Below are positions 8,512 to 19,030 of a stretch of DNA of 64,000 nt, piece by piece. The notes under the pieces are model-generated. The model searched no databases and was not told where the DNA came from. It saw only the letters and a program-made list of their open reading frames with translations. Within the stretch, counting starts at the first letter, position 1. Every line of letters starts with the position of its first letter. The position numbers and the translations under genes were made by a program. Source of the DNA: Calorimonas adulescens (GTDB taxonomy: Bacteria > Bacillota > Thermoanaerobacteria > Thermoanaerobacterales > UBA4877); NCBI RefSeq assembly GCF_008274215.1, contig NZ_VTPS01000011.1:35955-99954 (forward strand), written 5' to 3'.

Positions 8512-8596
8512 GCGGGAGTGGCGGAACTGGCAGACGCGCAAGACTTAGGATCTTGTGCCTGTGGGCGTGGGGGTTCAAGTCCCTTCTCCCGCACCA
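8512..8596 (+). tRNA. tRNA-Leu (anticodon TAG)
   Basis: Class II tRNA with long variable arm, acceptor GCGGGAG/CTCCCGC, anticodon TAG and encoded CCA. Confidence 0.96.
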
Positions 8597-8602
8597 GGTC
8601 AT

Positions 8603-8678
8603 GCGGATGTAGCTCAGTTGGTAGAGCATCGCCTTGCCATGGCGAGTGTCGCGAGTTCGAGTCTCGTCATCCGCTCCA
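8603..8678 (+). tRNA. tRNA-Gly (anticodon GCC)
   Basis: Acceptor GCGGATG/CATCCGC, anticodon stem TCGCC/GGCGA around TTGCCAT, encoded CCA. Confidence 0.97.
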
Positions 8679-8697
8679 GTTTAATATGTTCATATGT

Positions 8698-8771
8698 GCG
8701 GGTGTAGCTCAATGGTAGAGCCCCAGCCCTCCAAGCTGGTCGCGAGGGTTCGATTCCCTTCACCCGCTCCA
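8698..8771 (+). tRNA. tRNA-Gly (anticodon TCC)
   Basis: Acceptor GCGGGTG/CACCCGC, anticodon stem CCAGC/GCTGG around CCTCCAA, encoded CCA. Confidence 0.97.
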
Positions 8772-8784
8772 TTATTGAAAATAA

Positions 8785-8859
8785 TGGGATGTGGCCAAGT
8801 GGTAAGGCTCCAGAATTTGGATCTGGCATTCGCAGGTTCGAATCCTGCCATCCCAGCCA
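8785..8859 (+). tRNA. tRNA-Gln (anticodon TTG)
   Basis: Acceptor TGGGATG/CATCCCA with U1-A72, anticodon stem CCAGA/TCTGG around ATTTGGA, discriminator G and encoded CCA. Confidence 0.97.
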
Positions 8860-8866
8860 TAATCAT

Positions 8867-8942
8867 GCGCCATTAGCTCAGCTGGAAGAGCACCTGACTC
8901 TTAATCAGGGTGTCCAGGGTTCGAGTCCCTGATGGCGCACCA
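8867..8942 (+). tRNA. tRNA-Lys (anticodon CTT)
   Basis: Acceptor GCGCCAT/ATGGCGC, anticodon stem CCTGA/TCAGG around CTCTTAA, encoded CCA. It is the second lysine acceptor of the cluster. Confidence 0.96.
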
Positions 8943-8947
8943 AAGAA

Positions 8948-9035
8948 GCGGAAGTGGCGGAACTGGCAGACGCGCTAGATTCAGGGTCTAGTGGGAATTC
9001 CTCTCGTGGGGGTTCAAATCCCCCCTTCCGCACCA
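8948..9035 (+). tRNA. tRNA-Leu (anticodon CAG)
   Basis: Class II tRNA with long variable arm, acceptor GCGGAAG/CTTCCGC, anticodon stem CTAGA/TCTAG around TTCAGGG, encoded CCA. Confidence 0.96.
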
Positions 9036-9050
9036 AATATAGGGTTCAGG

Positions 9051-9073
9051 GTGATGCAGATGCATCACTTTTG
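9051..9073 (+). terminator. Terminator of the tRNA cluster
   Basis: GTGATGC / GCATCAC stem with a four-base AGAT loop, then TTTTGTTG. Confidence 0.8.
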
Positions 9074-9159
9074 TTGTATTTATGTCAGGTATATATGTTT
9101 TGTTGACTCCATGTCCACATATTGACCTGGTGTGTTTATAAAAATTATTGATTTTGATT

Positions 9160-9187
9160 TTGGTACATAACAATTTTGAGGTATAAT
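9160..9187 (+). promoter_or_regulatory. Promoter of tig-clpP-clpX
   Basis: TTGGTA (9160-9165), 16-base spacer, TATAAT (9182-9187), about 40 bases before the tig start. Confidence 0.65.
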
Positions 9188-9229
9188 AATTGTAGCAGAG
9201 CTGCTGCAAATTTTGTAAGGAGGATAAGA

Positions 9230-10543
9230 ATGGGGTTTGAATTAAAAAAGGTAGAGAAGAACATAGCAACAATTGAGTTTAATATTCCTTCCAATGAATT
9301 TCAGGACGCTATAACTAAAGCCTATAAGAAGAATGCCTATAAGTTTAATATTCCTGGTTTTAGAAAGGGCAAGGCGCCATTGAAGATTATTCAGAGATAT
9401 TATGGAGAGGGTATATTCTATGAGGACGCCATTGATGCTATTTTTCCAGAAAAATATGATGAGGCTATAAAAGCAACAAATATAGAACCTATAGACAAAC
9501 CGATAATTGACATAGTACAGATAGGTGAGGGGCAGGATTTAATATTGAGGGCAGAGGTTACTGTAAAACCAGAGGTAAACCTCGGAGAGTATAAGGGTAT
9601 AGAAGTAGAAAAAATTGAGTATAATGTAACAGATGAGGATGTAGAGAACGAGCTAAATAAGATGAGAGAAAGAAATGCTCGTCTTGTTTCGATAGATGAT
9701 AGACCTGTTCAGGAAGGTGACACAGTACTAATAGATTTTGAAGGTTTTATTAACGGTGAACCTTTTGAGGGAGGTAAGGCACAAAACTATAGCCTTGTTA
9801 TAGGTTCTCATGCATTCATTGAGGGATTTGAAGAACAGTTAATAGGTAAAAGTAAGAATGAGACAGTGGATGTAAGGGTACGTTTTCCGGAAGACTATGG
9901 CAATGAAAGTTTGGCTGGTAAGGAAGCCGAGTTTAAAGTGACTATAAAAGAAATAAAGTATAAAGAACTTCCTGAGCTGGATGACGAGTTTGCTAAGGAT
10001 GTCAGTGAGTTTGATACCTTGGACGAATTAAGAGCGGATATAAGGAAAAGACTGCAAGAGGGAAATGAAAATCGTGCAAAGAATGAATTTACTAATAAGG
10101 TCATTCAGAAGGTGGTTGACAATGCTTCCATTGAGATTCCAGATGTTATGATTGAGCGAGAGCTGGACTCAATGGAAAGAAATGTGGATATGAATCTTAG
10201 ATATCAAGGGATAACTCTGGATAAGTATTTTGAGGTTACTGGCACGTCAAGGGAAGATTTCAGGAACAACATGCGGCAAGATGCTTATAACAATGTGAAG
10301 ACGTCTTTGGTGCTGGATAAGATTGCAGAGGTGGAAAAAATTGAGGTCAGCGATGATGAGATTGAGGGAGAAATAGAAAATATTGCCAAGGGATATCAGG
10401 ACCAAGAAAAGTTCAAAGGGTCTATCACAGAGGATTACAAGGAGTATATAAAGGATAGTCTTGTGATTAGAAAGACTATTAATATGCTGGTGGAGAATGC
10501 AAAGCCAGTTGAAAAAATTATAGAAGGGGTTGAGGAAAAATGA
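9230..10543 (+). CDS. tig: Trigger factor
   Basis: A 437-residue ribosome-bound chaperone and peptidyl-prolyl isomerase that meets nascent chains at the exit tunnel. The N-terminal ribosome-binding domain contains [21 protein letters not shown] (the GFRxGKxP signature). A central FKBP-like PPIase domain begins at [21 protein letters not shown], and a helical C-terminal domain follows. Length is normal. The ATG at 9230 is used because AAGGAGG lies seven bases upstream; the upstream in-frame extension lacks a site. The stop overlaps the clpP start (ATGA). Confidence 0.97.
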   Translation: MGFELKKVEKNIATIEFNIPSNEFQDAITKAYKKNAYKFNIPGFRKGKAPLKIIQRYYGEGIFYEDAIDAIFPEKYDEAIKATNIEPIDKPIIDIVQIGEGQDLILRAEVTVKPEVNLGEYKGIEVEKIEYNVTDEDVENELNKMRERNARLVSIDDRPVQEGDTVLIDFEGFINGEPFEGGKAQNYSLVIGSHAFIEGFEEQLIGKSKNETVDVRVRFPEDYGNESLAGKEAEFKVTIKEIKYKELPELDDEFAKDVSEFDTLDELRADIRKRLQEGNENRAKNEFTNKVIQKVVDNASIEIPDVMIERELDSMERNVDMNLRYQGITLDKYFEVTGTSREDFRNNMRQDAYNNVKTSLVLDKIAEVEKIEVSDDEIEGEIENIAKGYQDQEKFKGSITEDYKEYIKDSLVIRKTINMLVENAKPVEKIIEGVEEK

Positions 10544-11124
10544 GTTTAGTTCCTATAGTAATAGAACAGACAAACCGCGGTGAAAGGTCATATGATATAT
10601 TTTCAAGGTTATTACGGGAGAGGATTGTATTTTTAGGTGAGGAGATAAATGATGTAACTGCCAGCCTGGTGGTTGCTCAGCTTCTCTTCTTGGAGTCTGA
10701 GGATCCCGATAAAGATATATATCTTTATATAAACAGCCCGGGAGGGTCTATAACAGCAGGTATGGCTATATATGACACGATGCAGTATATAAAATCTCCC
10801 GTCAATACTATTGCCATTGGTATGGCTGCATCAATGGGTGCATTCTTGTTGGCCGCAGGTGAAAAAGGTAAAAGATTTGCATTACCGAACAGTGAGATCT
10901 TGATTCATCAGCCTTTGGGTGGTGCGCAGGGCCAGGCCACTGACATAAAAATTCACGCTGAACACATTATACGTATTAAGCAGAAGATGAATAAGATATT
11001 ATCGGAAAGGACTGGCCAACCACTGGAAAAGATTGAGATGGATACGGAGAGGGATCACTTTATGACAGCAGAAGAGGCAAAGGAATATGGTATAATAGAT
11101 GAGATAATAACCAAGCGTAAGTGA
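10540..11124 (+). CDS. clpP: ATP-dependent Clp protease proteolytic subunit
   Basis: A 194-residue ClpP that forms the tetradecameric peptidase chamber with ClpX/ClpC. The catalytic triad is visible: Ser in [11 protein letters not shown], His in LIHQPLGG, and the Asp in the later MDTERDHFM region. The N-terminal [22 protein letters not shown] is the usual axial-loop segment. It overlaps tig by four bases and is followed nine bases later by clpX. One copy of GGCCAGGCC lies inside it at 10930. Confidence 0.98.
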   Translation: MSLVPIVIEQTNRGERSYDIFSRLLRERIVFLGEEINDVTASLVVAQLLFLESEDPDKDIYLYINSPGGSITAGMAIYDTMQYIKSPVNTIAIGMAASMGAFLLAAGEKGKRFALPNSEILIHQPLGGAQGQATDIKIHAEHIIRIKQKMNKILSERTGQPLEKIEMDTERDHFMTAEEAKEYGIIDEIITKRK

Positions 11125-11133
11125 GGTGAAACA

Positions 11134-12408
11134 ATGGCCAAATATGAAAATCAAAAACAGCTGAAATGCTCGTTTTGTGGCAAGACGCAGGACCAGGTGA
11201 AAAGACTTGTTGCGGGTCCTGGTGTATATATATGTGATGAATGTATAGAATTGTGCCAGGAAATAATCGAGGAAGAGTTTGAAGAAGATGCAGACATAGA
11301 GCTCAGCGAGCTCCCGAAACCAAAGGATATCAAGGCGTATCTGGATGACTATGTTATAGGTCAGGAAAATGCGAAGATTGCATTATCTGTGGCTGTATAC
11401 AATCATTATAAGAGGATAAACAATAAGTCGAAGAACAATGATATTGAGTTGCAGAAGAGTAATATACTTTTGCTTGGGCCAACAGGGTCAGGGAAGACCC
11501 TTTTGGCACAGACACTGGCGAAGATGTTAAATGTACCTTTTGCTATAGCAGATGCCACTACGCTTACTGAGGCAGGTTATGTCGGTGAAGATGTGGAAAA
11601 TATACTCTTAAGGCTGATACAGAACGCTGATTATGATGTTGAAAGGGCCGAAAAGGGTATAGTCTATATAGATGAAATCGATAAGATAGCCAGAAAATCA
11701 GAAAACCCATCAATAACCAGAGATGTTTCCGGCGAAGGCGTACAGCAAGCACTCTTAAAGATTCTTGAGGGTACAATAGCCAATGTACCTCCTCAGGGTG
11801 GACGTAAGCACCCCCATCAGGAGTTCATACAGATAGACACTACAAATATCCTGTTTATATGCGGCGGTGCCTTTGATGGAATTGAGAAAATAATAGAGCA
11901 CAGGATAGGCAGTAATTCTATTGGATTTGAAGCTGCAGTTAACAGCAAAAACGATAAAAAGATTGGGGAAATACTGAAGCAGATAATGCCACAGGACCTG
12001 TTGAAATACGGAATGATACCTGAATTTATAGGGAGAGTGCCCATAATTGTAACCCTTGATTCTTTAGACAGGGATGCCATGATAAAGATTCTGACCGAAC
12101 CTAAAAATGCTGTGATAAAGCAATATCAGAAACTGTTTGAGATGGATAATGTGAAGCTGGAGTTTGAGAAGGAAGCTATTGAGGCTATTGCCGACAGGGC
12201 TCTAGCAAGAGGAACAGGAGCCAGAGGGCTTAGGTCTATCATGGAAGAGTTGATGATGGGTATCATGTATGAAATACCATCGCGTGATGACGTGGAAAGA
12301 TGCATTATTAAAAAAGAGACCATCACCGATGGTGTTCCGCCTACCCTGGTGATTACTGAACAAAAGACTAACAAGAGGACAAGAAGAAAGACAGAATCGG
12401 TATCTTAA
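11134..12408 (+). CDS. clpX: ATP-dependent Clp protease ATP-binding subunit ClpX
   Basis: A 424-residue AAA+ unfoldase that feeds substrates to ClpP. It has an N-terminal C4 zinc-binding domain (CSFCGK ... CDEC), Walker A GPTGSGKT, Walker [11 protein letters not shown], the pore-loop GYVG, the ClpP-binding IGF-type loop region and a sensor-2 GARGLRS. The start follows GAGGTGA. It is the last gene of the tig-clpP-clpX unit, as shown by the terminator that follows. Confidence 0.98.
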   Translation: MAKYENQKQLKCSFCGKTQDQVKRLVAGPGVYICDECIELCQEIIEEEFEEDADIELSELPKPKDIKAYLDDYVIGQENAKIALSVAVYNHYKRINNKSKNNDIELQKSNILLLGPTGSGKTLLAQTLAKMLNVPFAIADATTLTEAGYVGEDVENILLRLIQNADYDVERAEKGIVYIDEIDKIARKSENPSITRDVSGEGVQQALLKILEGTIANVPPQGGRKHPHQEFIQIDTTNILFICGGAFDGIEKIIEHRIGSNSIGFEAAVNSKNDKKIGEILKQIMPQDLLKYGMIPEFIGRVPIIVTLDSLDRDAMIKILTEPKNAVIKQYQKLFEMDNVKLEFEKEAIEAIADRALARGTGARGLRSIMEELMMGIMYEIPSRDDVERCIIKKETITDGVPPTLVITEQKTNKRTRRKTESVS

Positions 12409-12444
12409 GAGAGCACTGGTATTATTTAGTTTTGTATAAAAACC

Positions 12445-12476
12445 GCCATGGTTTGTTTGACCATGGCTATTTTTTT
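12445..12476 (+). terminator. Terminator after clpX
   Basis: GCCATGGT / ACCATGGC stem with a 7-base loop followed by TATTTTTTT. Confidence 0.9.
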
Positions 12477-12522
12477 GAGCTTATGATATAATACCAAGGG
12501 AAATTTAAGAAAGGAGATAAAA

Positions 12523-14094
12523 ATGGACACAGAACCACATAGAACCGCCACGAGGGCTGCCGGACTTCTCATGGTGACCATAACTGCCAGCAGGATTCTT
12601 GGCTTTATAAGGGAGACTACAGTTGCCAATATATTTGGGACGAGCTACGTAACAGATGCATTTTATGCTGCATTTACCATACCTGACCTGATGTACTATT
12701 TATTAATCGGTGGCGCACTGAGTTCGGGATTCATACCTGTATTTACTTCTTATTTAGCTAATAACAGAGAAAAAGAGGGTTGGGAAGTAGCAAGTATATT
12801 TATTAGTGTTGTACTATGCCTTCTTGTTGTTGTTACAATATTGGGGATTATATTTGCCCCATACCTTGTACCTCTGGTTGCATATAAATTTAGAGGTGAG
12901 ACTCTGGCATTAACTATAAGGCTTACCCGGATAATGTTTTCTGCTGTTATGATGACAGCTATAGCCGGTTTAGAATCCGGAATACTCAATTCATATCAGG
13001 AGTTTACAGCATCGGCATTTGGGCCTATTGTGTATAATATTGGGATAATATTAGGGGCTGTAATGCTTGGAACACGGTTTGGTGTTTATGGCCTGGCCGT
13101 TGGAGTCGTGGCCGGGGCTTTTGGCAATGTTCTTACCCAATTTTTTTCTACAATACGTCATGCCAAAGGCTTTTTTAAGTTCAACCTTGATGTCCATAAT
13201 GAAGGGTTTAAACAGATAATAGCCTTGGTGATACCGGCTCTCATAGGGCTATCCATATCTCAGATAAATCTGGTCGTAAACCAAAATATTGCATCAGGCT
13301 TGGCTGAGGGCAGCATAACAGCATTAAGGTATGCGAACAGGCTATTTCAGCTTCCACTGGGCATATTTGCTATGGCCATATCCACTGCCTTTTTTCCATC
13401 CATGACAAGACAGGCATCCATAGCAGACTATAAAAGTTTTAAGTCAACGTTATCACTCGGATTGCGGAGCATATTCTTCATAACGATACCATCTGGAGTT
13501 GGTCTTATTGTTCTTAGTAAACCAATAGTAAGACTTCTATTTAAGAGCGGAAGTTTTACAGAATCTGATGTGGCTGCAACAGCTTTTGCGCTTGGGTTCT
13601 ATTCCTTGGGTTTGTTTGCACACTCGGCCATTCAGGTGATAACAAGAGGATATTATTCAATTAAGGACACCCGCACACCGGTTATAATTGGTGCTATGGC
13701 TGTAGCTTTCAATGTAATATTAAATTTGATCTTTGTAAGGTATTCTAACCTTGCATTGGGCGGTATAGCATTTTCATTCTCACTTTCTGGTATATTAAAT
13801 ATGGTTGTCCTGCTTTATATATTAAATAAACGGCTGAATGGCATTGAAACGGGCAGAATATTAATGACAATTATTAAATCAACCGTATCCTCTCTGGTTA
13901 TGGGAGCGGCAGCATATTATTCGTATGTCTATTTGAGTTCAATATTTGGGATAGAGTCGAAATTAAACCAGTTGATTCATACAGGGGGTTCCATTATAAT
14001 AGGTGTTATAGTCTTTGCTGCTATGGCATATATACTCAGGATGGACGAACTAAATGTTGTTTTAGATATCATAAAAAGAAGAATTAAAAAGTAG
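12523..14094 (+). CDS. murJ: Lipid II flippase MurJ (MviN family)
   Basis: A 523-residue polytopic membrane protein of the MOP superfamily with about 14 membrane segments. It flips lipid-linked peptidoglycan precursor to the outer face of the membrane. The N-terminal signature SRILGFIRETTVANIFGTSYVTDAFYAAF (split: SRILGFIRE, then FGTSYVTDAF) and the later RYANRLFQLPLGIFAMAIST block identify the family. Ribosome site AAAGGAGAT precedes the ATG; a TATAAT lies about 40 bases upstream. It sits between clpX and lon, which are adjacent in many relatives. It has one GGCCTGGCC at 13090. Confidence 0.95.
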   Translation: MDTEPHRTATRAAGLLMVTITASRILGFIRETTVANIFGTSYVTDAFYAAFTIPDLMYYLLIGGALSSGFIPVFTSYLANNREKEGWEVASIFISVVLCLLVVVTILGIIFAPYLVPLVAYKFRGETLALTIRLTRIMFSAVMMTAIAGLESGILNSYQEFTASAFGPIVYNIGIILGAVMLGTRFGVYGLAVGVVAGAFGNVLTQFFSTIRHAKGFFKFNLDVHNEGFKQIIALVIPALIGLSISQINLVVNQNIASGLAEGSITALRYANRLFQLPLGIFAMAISTAFFPSMTRQASIADYKSFKSTLSLGLRSIFFITIPSGVGLIVLSKPIVRLLFKSGSFTESDVAATAFALGFYSLGLFAHSAIQVITRGYYSIKDTRTPVIIGAMAVAFNVILNLIFVRYSNLALGGIAFSFSLSGILNMVVLLYILNKRLNGIETGRILMTIIKSTVSSLVMGAAAYYSYVYLSSIFGIESKLNQLIHTGGSIIIGVIVFAAMAYILRMDELNVVLDIIKRRIKK

Positions 14095-14106
14095 AGTGGT
14101 GATAAT

Positions 14107-16419
14107 ATGAGATACAGATTACCTGTGATACCATTAAGAGGGGTTGTGGTCTTTCCATATGTTGTTATAAATTTTGATGTAGGCAGGAAAAAGTCAATCA
14201 TGGCCTTAGATGAAGCAATGGCCAACAATCAAGAGGTTTTCCTATGCGCGCAAAAGGACCCGGAACTGGATGAGCCTGGGATAGAGGACATCTACACGGT
14301 GGGGACAGTAGCCAGAGTAAAGCAGGTCTTAAAGCTGCCCGGGGATATAGTAAGGGTAATGGCTGAAGGAGTAAATAGGGGACGAATTGTTTCAATTACA
14401 AAGAATGAGCCGTTTATTGAAGGTGAAATAGAAAATATTGTTGAAGTCCATAGAGAGAAAGATAAAGAGATGGAAGCATTGATGAGGAGTATTCTGAAAA
14501 ATTTTGAGACATATCAGGAATACCTCAACCATATAGCTCCTTATACGGTATTCAGCCTGTACTCAATTGAAGATCCATACAGGTTCAGCGATATGGTAGC
14601 CTCAAACCTCAATATAAAGGCTGAAGACCAGCAGAGGCTTTTGGAGATGTCTGACGTTAAGGAAAGGCTGGAAGAAATACTGAGGATTCTTACCAGGGAA
14701 TTGGATATTCTTGAGATGGAGAAGAAGATCAATGATGAGGTTAAAAGCAGCATTGACAAGGTACAGAGAGACTACTACCTGAGGGAGCAGCTCAGGGCAA
14801 TAAAACAGGAACTTGGTGAAGAACCCGAGGAGAGGGACGAGATAGATGAATACAGAGAGAAGCTGGAGTCTATCGTCCTGCCTGACGAAGTGAAGGAAAA
14901 GGCATTTAAAGAACTTGGAAGATTGGAGAAAATGTCCTATGGTTCTCCAGAAGCCCCGGTTATAAGGACTTATCTTGATTGGATACTTGACCTGCCGTGG
15001 TCGATAAGCACGACGGACAGATTGGACATAAAAGAAGCGAAAAAAATACTGGATAAAGACCATTATGGACTTGCTAAAGTCAAAGACAGGATACTGGAGT
15101 TTCTGGCAGTAAGGAAACTTACAAACCATATGAAGGGTCCTATACTATGTTTTGTCGGTCCTCCAGGAGTTGGTAAAACTTCCCTGGGCATGTCCATAGC
15201 AAGAGCCATGAATAGAAAGTTTGTTAGGATGTCTCTTGGCGGTATAAGGGATGAGGCTGAAATAAGAGGTCACAGGAGGACATACGTAGGCGCCCTCCCT
15301 GGTAGGATAATAAATGGTCTTAAGCTTGCAGGCTCGAATAATCCTGTTTTTCTCCTGGATGAGATAGATAAGCTTGGGACGGATTTCAGAGGGGATCCGG
15401 CTTCTGCTCTCTTAGAGGTGTTGGACCCTGAACAGAACTCTAACTTTAGAGACCATTATCTGGAGTTGCCATTTGACCTTTCTAATGTACTTTTTATAAC
15501 CACTGCAAATACTATTGACACCATTCCATCTCCTCTGTTAGATAGGATGGAGGTAATATCCATTCCTGGTTATACGGATGAGGAGAAGGTACAAATAGCC
15601 TTGAGATATCTGCTTCCAAAACAACTGGAAGCCAATGGTTTGAAAAAGGATCAGATAAACTTTACTGAGGGTGCTGTAAGAAGAATAATTAATGAATATA
15701 CGAGAGAAGCAGGCGTGAGGAACTTAGAGAGGACTATTGCTGCAGTACTTAGAAAGGTAGCCAGGAAGATTGTGGAGGAATCGGTGAAAAGTATACGTGT
15801 TACGGCACAAAATATAGAGACATATCTGGGTGTGCCACAATTTAAATATGAAAAGATGGATGAGATGGACAGGGTGGGTGTGGTAAGAGGACTGGCTTAT
15901 ACTACAGCTGGCGGAGATACCCTATCCATTGAGACAATCATAATGCCCGGCAAGGGAAACCTTATACTTACCGGGCAGCTTGGTGATGTTATGAAAGAGT
16001 CAGCCCAGGCGGGGCTAAGCTATATCCGCTCCAAGTGTGAAGAACTTGGGTTGCCCAGTGATTTTTATAAGAACGTGGATATTCATATCCATGTACCGGA
16101 AGGAGCTATACCAAAGGATGGGCCCTCGGCTGGTATAAGCATGACAACAGCGATGATATCAGCATTAACAAAAAAGCCGGTAAGCAAAGATATAGCGATG
16201 ACGGGTGAGATAACTCTGACAGGCAGGATACTACCCATAGGTGGTGTAAAGGAAAAAGTATTGGCGGCACACCGCGCCGGCATTAAAAGAGTAATCTTGC
16301 CATTTGAAAACAAGAAGGACTTAGAAGACATACCAGCCAGTGTGAGAAAGGATATCACCTTCTATTTTGTAAAGACCATGGATGAGGTAATAAAGTTATC
16401 AGTGGTGAGCAGGAAATGA
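14107..16419 (+). CDS. lon: ATP-dependent Lon protease
   Basis: A 770-residue AAA+ serine protease that degrades damaged and regulatory proteins. Order of domains: N-terminal LON substrate-binding domain ([16 protein letters not shown]), helical linker, AAA+ module with Walker A GPPGVGKT and Walker B FLLDEIDK, then the protease domain with catalytic Ser in [11 protein letters not shown] and Lys in [14 protein letters not shown]. Length is normal for LonA. It begins 12 bases after murJ with GTGGTGAT as the ribosome site, and overlaps engB by four bases (ATGA). Confidence 0.98.
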   Translation: MRYRLPVIPLRGVVVFPYVVINFDVGRKKSIMALDEAMANNQEVFLCAQKDPELDEPGIEDIYTVGTVARVKQVLKLPGDIVRVMAEGVNRGRIVSITKNEPFIEGEIENIVEVHREKDKEMEALMRSILKNFETYQEYLNHIAPYTVFSLYSIEDPYRFSDMVASNLNIKAEDQQRLLEMSDVKERLEEILRILTRELDILEMEKKINDEVKSSIDKVQRDYYLREQLRAIKQELGEEPEERDEIDEYREKLESIVLPDEVKEKAFKELGRLEKMSYGSPEAPVIRTYLDWILDLPWSISTTDRLDIKEAKKILDKDHYGLAKVKDRILEFLAVRKLTNHMKGPILCFVGPPGVGKTSLGMSIARAMNRKFVRMSLGGIRDEAEIRGHRRTYVGALPGRIINGLKLAGSNNPVFLLDEIDKLGTDFRGDPASALLEVLDPEQNSNFRDHYLELPFDLSNVLFITTANTIDTIPSPLLDRMEVISIPGYTDEEKVQIALRYLLPKQLEANGLKKDQINFTEGAVRRIINEYTREAGVRNLERTIAAVLRKVARKIVEESVKSIRVTAQNIETYLGVPQFKYEKMDEMDRVGVVRGLAYTTAGGDTLSIETIIMPGKGNLILTGQLGDVMKESAQAGLSYIRSKCEELGLPSDFYKNVDIHIHVPEGAIPKDGPSAGISMTTAMISALTKKPVSKDIAMTGEITLTGRILPIGGVKEKVLAAHRAGIKRVILPFENKKDLEDIPASVRKDITFYFVKTMDEVIKLSVVSRK

Positions 16420-16991
16420 AGATAAATGATATCCAGCTTGTAAAGACAATCCTTGATACAGAAGACATGCCGAAGGATAAGCTCCCTCAGATAGCTCTGG
16501 CAGGCAGGTCCAATGTAGGGAAATCTTCTTTTATAAACACTATTGCAGGCAGGAGGGTAGCAAAGATAAGCGCAACACCGGGTAAAACCGGGACGATAAA
16601 CTTCTATAAAATAAACGGTTCCTTATACCTTGTAGATATGCCGGGATATGGTTATGCAAAGGCATCTAAGGAAGAGCGAGACCGTTGGAGCAGAGCTATC
16701 GAAGGCTATCTAAGCGAATCCTGCAATCTTAAGGGTGTCCTTCTTTTAGTGGATATAAGACACAGGCCTACAAAAGATGACGTGGTGATGCATGAGTGGA
16801 TACTTTCTAAAGGACTTTCGTCATTCGTCATAGCAACGAAAGCTGATAAATTGACCAGAGCAGAACTTAATAAAAACCTTAAGATGATTGCTGAAACGTT
16901 GAATATAGAGGATATGAGTGACATAATCCCTTTTTCCTCATTAAACGGACTGGGCAAGAACAGGGTCTTAGAACGGGTTTTTAAATTTTAA
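16416..16991 (+). CDS. engB: Ribosome biogenesis GTPase YsxC/EngB
   Basis: A 191-residue GTPase required for 50S subunit assembly. G motifs are G1 [10 protein letters not shown]2 region [11 protein letters not shown]3 DMPGYGYA, G4 TKADK and a late SSLNG G5. The family's usual length is about 190-200. The start codon overlaps the lon stop, so lon and engB are cotranscribed and coupled, as in many Firmicutes. The last codons form half of its terminator. Confidence 0.97.
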   Translation: MKINDIQLVKTILDTEDMPKDKLPQIALAGRSNVGKSSFINTIAGRRVAKISATPGKTGTINFYKINGSLYLVDMPGYGYAKASKEERDRWSRAIEGYLSESCNLKGVLLLVDIRHRPTKDDVVMHEWILSKGLSSFVIATKADKLTRAELNKNLKMIAETLNIEDMSDIIPFSSLNGLGKNRVLERVFKF

Positions 16992-17004
16992 ACCCGTTTT
17001 TTAT
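16972..17004 (+). terminator. Terminator overlapping the end of engB
   Basis: AACGGGTTT / AAACCCGTT stem, with the stop codon in the hairpin, followed by TTTTATTTT. Confidence 0.9.
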
Positions 17005-17062
17005 TTTCCTCCTGTATTTTAAAGGAAAAAAATGTTAATAATATAGGCAGGAGGGATAAATT

Positions 17063-18118
17063 ATGAGATTCAAAACCTTTATAACTGTATTGTTGGTTTG
17101 CATTTTGGTGTATGGACATGCATATGCTGAAGGTCCAAATTTTATACTGAAAGGGAAGAATGTTTTAGAAGACGGTATAATATACTATCTGCAACGTATA
17201 TATAATGGGATACCGGTATATGATGAAGGTGTATACCTGACCATTGATAGAAATGGTGAACTAATCTATTTAAGTGATAGTTTTGGCGATGGGGATTTTG
17301 CAGAAAGCAAAAATATTGTAAGTCTTCAGGATGCCCTCGGTAACATTCATGACAGTGTTTTGAAGTCATGGTACATTAAAGAGAAAGACGGATATGTACG
17401 GGTATTAAAACCAACTGAGTTTGTGGTGGACGCATCCACTGGGAAGGTAATTGACCTTGAGGATGAGGGGTATGAGATAGAAGGTAATTCTGCATTAGAC
17501 TGGGGTGATACGGATATGACATTAAATAAAATGGAAGCACTATTGGAACAGGATGGATATACATATACCCAGAAGACATATTCGGAGTTTAATGGGTCAA
17601 GAAACACAAATTATATAACTGGGAACAAAAAATTTAGTTATTTAAATATTGCAATTGCGGATAATAAGGTAATATCGATCATGTTTTCGTCCTTACATAG
17701 TGATGGAACTGACAGGACAGTAGATGCGAAAAGTGTGCGGACTGTTGCTGATAAGATATTTAAAGAAATTGTCCTTAAGGGGAATAAAGCAATAGGTCAT
17801 ATGAACGAGACTGAAAAGGGTTATAGGTTTAATTATGTGAGGATGGAGAATGGTATAGAGGTAGAAGACAATGGCCTTGAGATTGTAATGTCCAAGGACG
17901 GTTATATAGAATCTTTGAAGTACAGGTGGGATGCAGCGAGTTTTAATGACACAGGGTGTTTTGACATGGAGGAAATATTAAAGAGGTATATTGAAGCTGC
18001 AGAATTTAACTTATATTATCGCAAACTGGGTAATAGGTATATTCCTGTGTATGCAGCGTCGAAAAGGATTGAGTACATCACGTCCCAGGGGTCTGTGGTT
18101 TATAATCCTGTTTTTTAA
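17063..18118 (+). CDS. Secreted protein with YcdB/PepSY-like repeats
   Basis: A 351-residue exported protein with a clear signal peptide (about 1-22, ending AYA). The mature protein has repeated PepSY/FTP-like patterns: an IYNGIPVYDEGVYLTIDRNGELIYL unit near residue 45 (FTP type), a VDASTGKVIDL unit near 125, and a YVRMENGIEVEDNGLEIVMS unit near 275. Such units occur in propeptides and inhibitors of extracellular peptidases and in the YcdB family. No catalytic motif is seen. The ribosome site is AGGAGGG. The gene's 3' end overlaps the convergent DMT permease by 41 bases. Function unknown; an extracellular protease-modulating or wall role is inference. Confidence 0.7.
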   Translation: MRFKTFITVLLVCILVYGHAYAEGPNFILKGKNVLEDGIIYYLQRIYNGIPVYDEGVYLTIDRNGELIYLSDSFGDGDFAESKNIVSLQDALGNIHDSVLKSWYIKEKDGYVRVLKPTEFVVDASTGKVIDLEDEGYEIEGNSALDWGDTDMTLNKMEALLEQDGYTYTQKTYSEFNGSRNTNYITGNKKFSYLNIAIADNKVISIMFSSLHSDGTDRTVDAKSVRTVADKIFKEIVLKGNKAIGHMNETEKGYRFNYVRMENGIEVEDNGLEIVMSKDGYIESLKYRWDAASFNDTGCFDMEEILKRYIEAAEFNLYYRKLGNRYIPVYAASKRIEYITSQGSVVYNPVF

Positions 18119-18974
18119 ATGGCCTGGCCATTGGAAGCTCTGAGATAAACATGCCCAGTATTATGAGGATACCGCCAATTAACCCGCGAAACCCCATCGC
18201 CTCTCCTAATATAAGCCATGCAAAAAAAGCTGAGAATGCCGGTTCACATATGTATATAACCGATGCATGGGTGGGGGATGTCATTGCCTGATATCTGTTT
18301 TGAAGGATAAATGTTAAAGCTGTGGCAACCACCCCTGTCATTACGAGCTCAGCTATGATTTTGGGTGAGGACGGTATCTGGGGTTTATCAATTATAAAAG
18401 CAGTTGCAACGGCAAAAGCTGTAACAAATAACACCTGATATATGGCAAACTGAAATGTGTTCACCCTTGCCCCGTACTTGGATATAAGTACCACCTGGAT
18501 AGCTAAACTTATGGCGCAGAGGATGGTAAGAAAATCACCGATGTTAAACGAAAGGTTTATGCCTGTGGTAAGCAGATATAAACCTGCCATGGCCGGGGCA
18601 ATGCTTATAACCGATGATGTCTGTGGTTTTGTTTTCATAATCAGTGCTTCAAATATTGGTGTCAGCACGACATTAAAACCCGTTATAAATCCAGACTTTG
18701 ATGCTGTGGTGTACTGCAAACCTATTGTCTGCAGTACATAACCCAAATACGTAAATATTGACACAATGAATGCAAGGTAAATGGTGTTCCTGTCGGTATG
18801 CAATATGGTCCTGCCGAAAAATATGATAAAGACCAGTGAGGCTATAGAAAAGCGGAACATTAAGAAAGAAGGTGCTGGTATGACACTTACAGCATCTTTG
18901 ATTATTATGAATGTAACTCCCCATATCATTGTAACTAAAATGAGCATAAAATCTGCGAAATAATTTTTTTTCAT
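18078..18974 (-). CDS. EamA-family (DMT) permease
   Basis: A 298-residue inner-membrane permease of the drug/metabolite transporter superfamily, with ten predicted membrane segments in two EamA halves. The N-terminal MIWGVTFIIIKDAV and the SGFITGFNVVLTPIFEAL block are typical. Substrate cannot be predicted. The ATG follows AGGAGTGAT. It runs convergent with and overlaps the end of the secreted-protein gene; its last codons encode MARPF over a GGCCTGGCC motif and a polar tail follows. It sits downstream of the ABC importer on the same strand, 56 bases after it, and could be read through from it. Confidence 0.88.
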   Translation of the reverse strand: MKKNYFADFMLILVTMIWGVTFIIIKDAVSVIPAPSFLMFRFSIASLVFIIFFGRTILHTDRNTIYLAFIVSIFTYLGYVLQTIGLQYTTASKSGFITGFNVVLTPIFEALIMKTKPQTSSVISIAPAMAGLYLLTTGINLSFNIGDFLTILCAISLAIQVVLISKYGARVNTFQFAIYQVLFVTAFAVATAFIIDKPQIPSSPKIIAELVMTGVVATALTFILQNRYQAMTSPTHASVIYICEPAFSAFFAWLILGEAMGFRGLIGGILIILGMFISELPMARPFKKQDYKPQTPGT

Positions 18975-19030
18975 TTGTATATCACTCCTGGAAGTCTATT
19001 AATTCTATTTTATTTTATATCCTCAATATG

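Noticed and set aside
8438..8876. Open reading frames across the tRNA cluster
   Set aside because: They are chance frames over conserved tRNA genes on both strands, with no ribosome sites.
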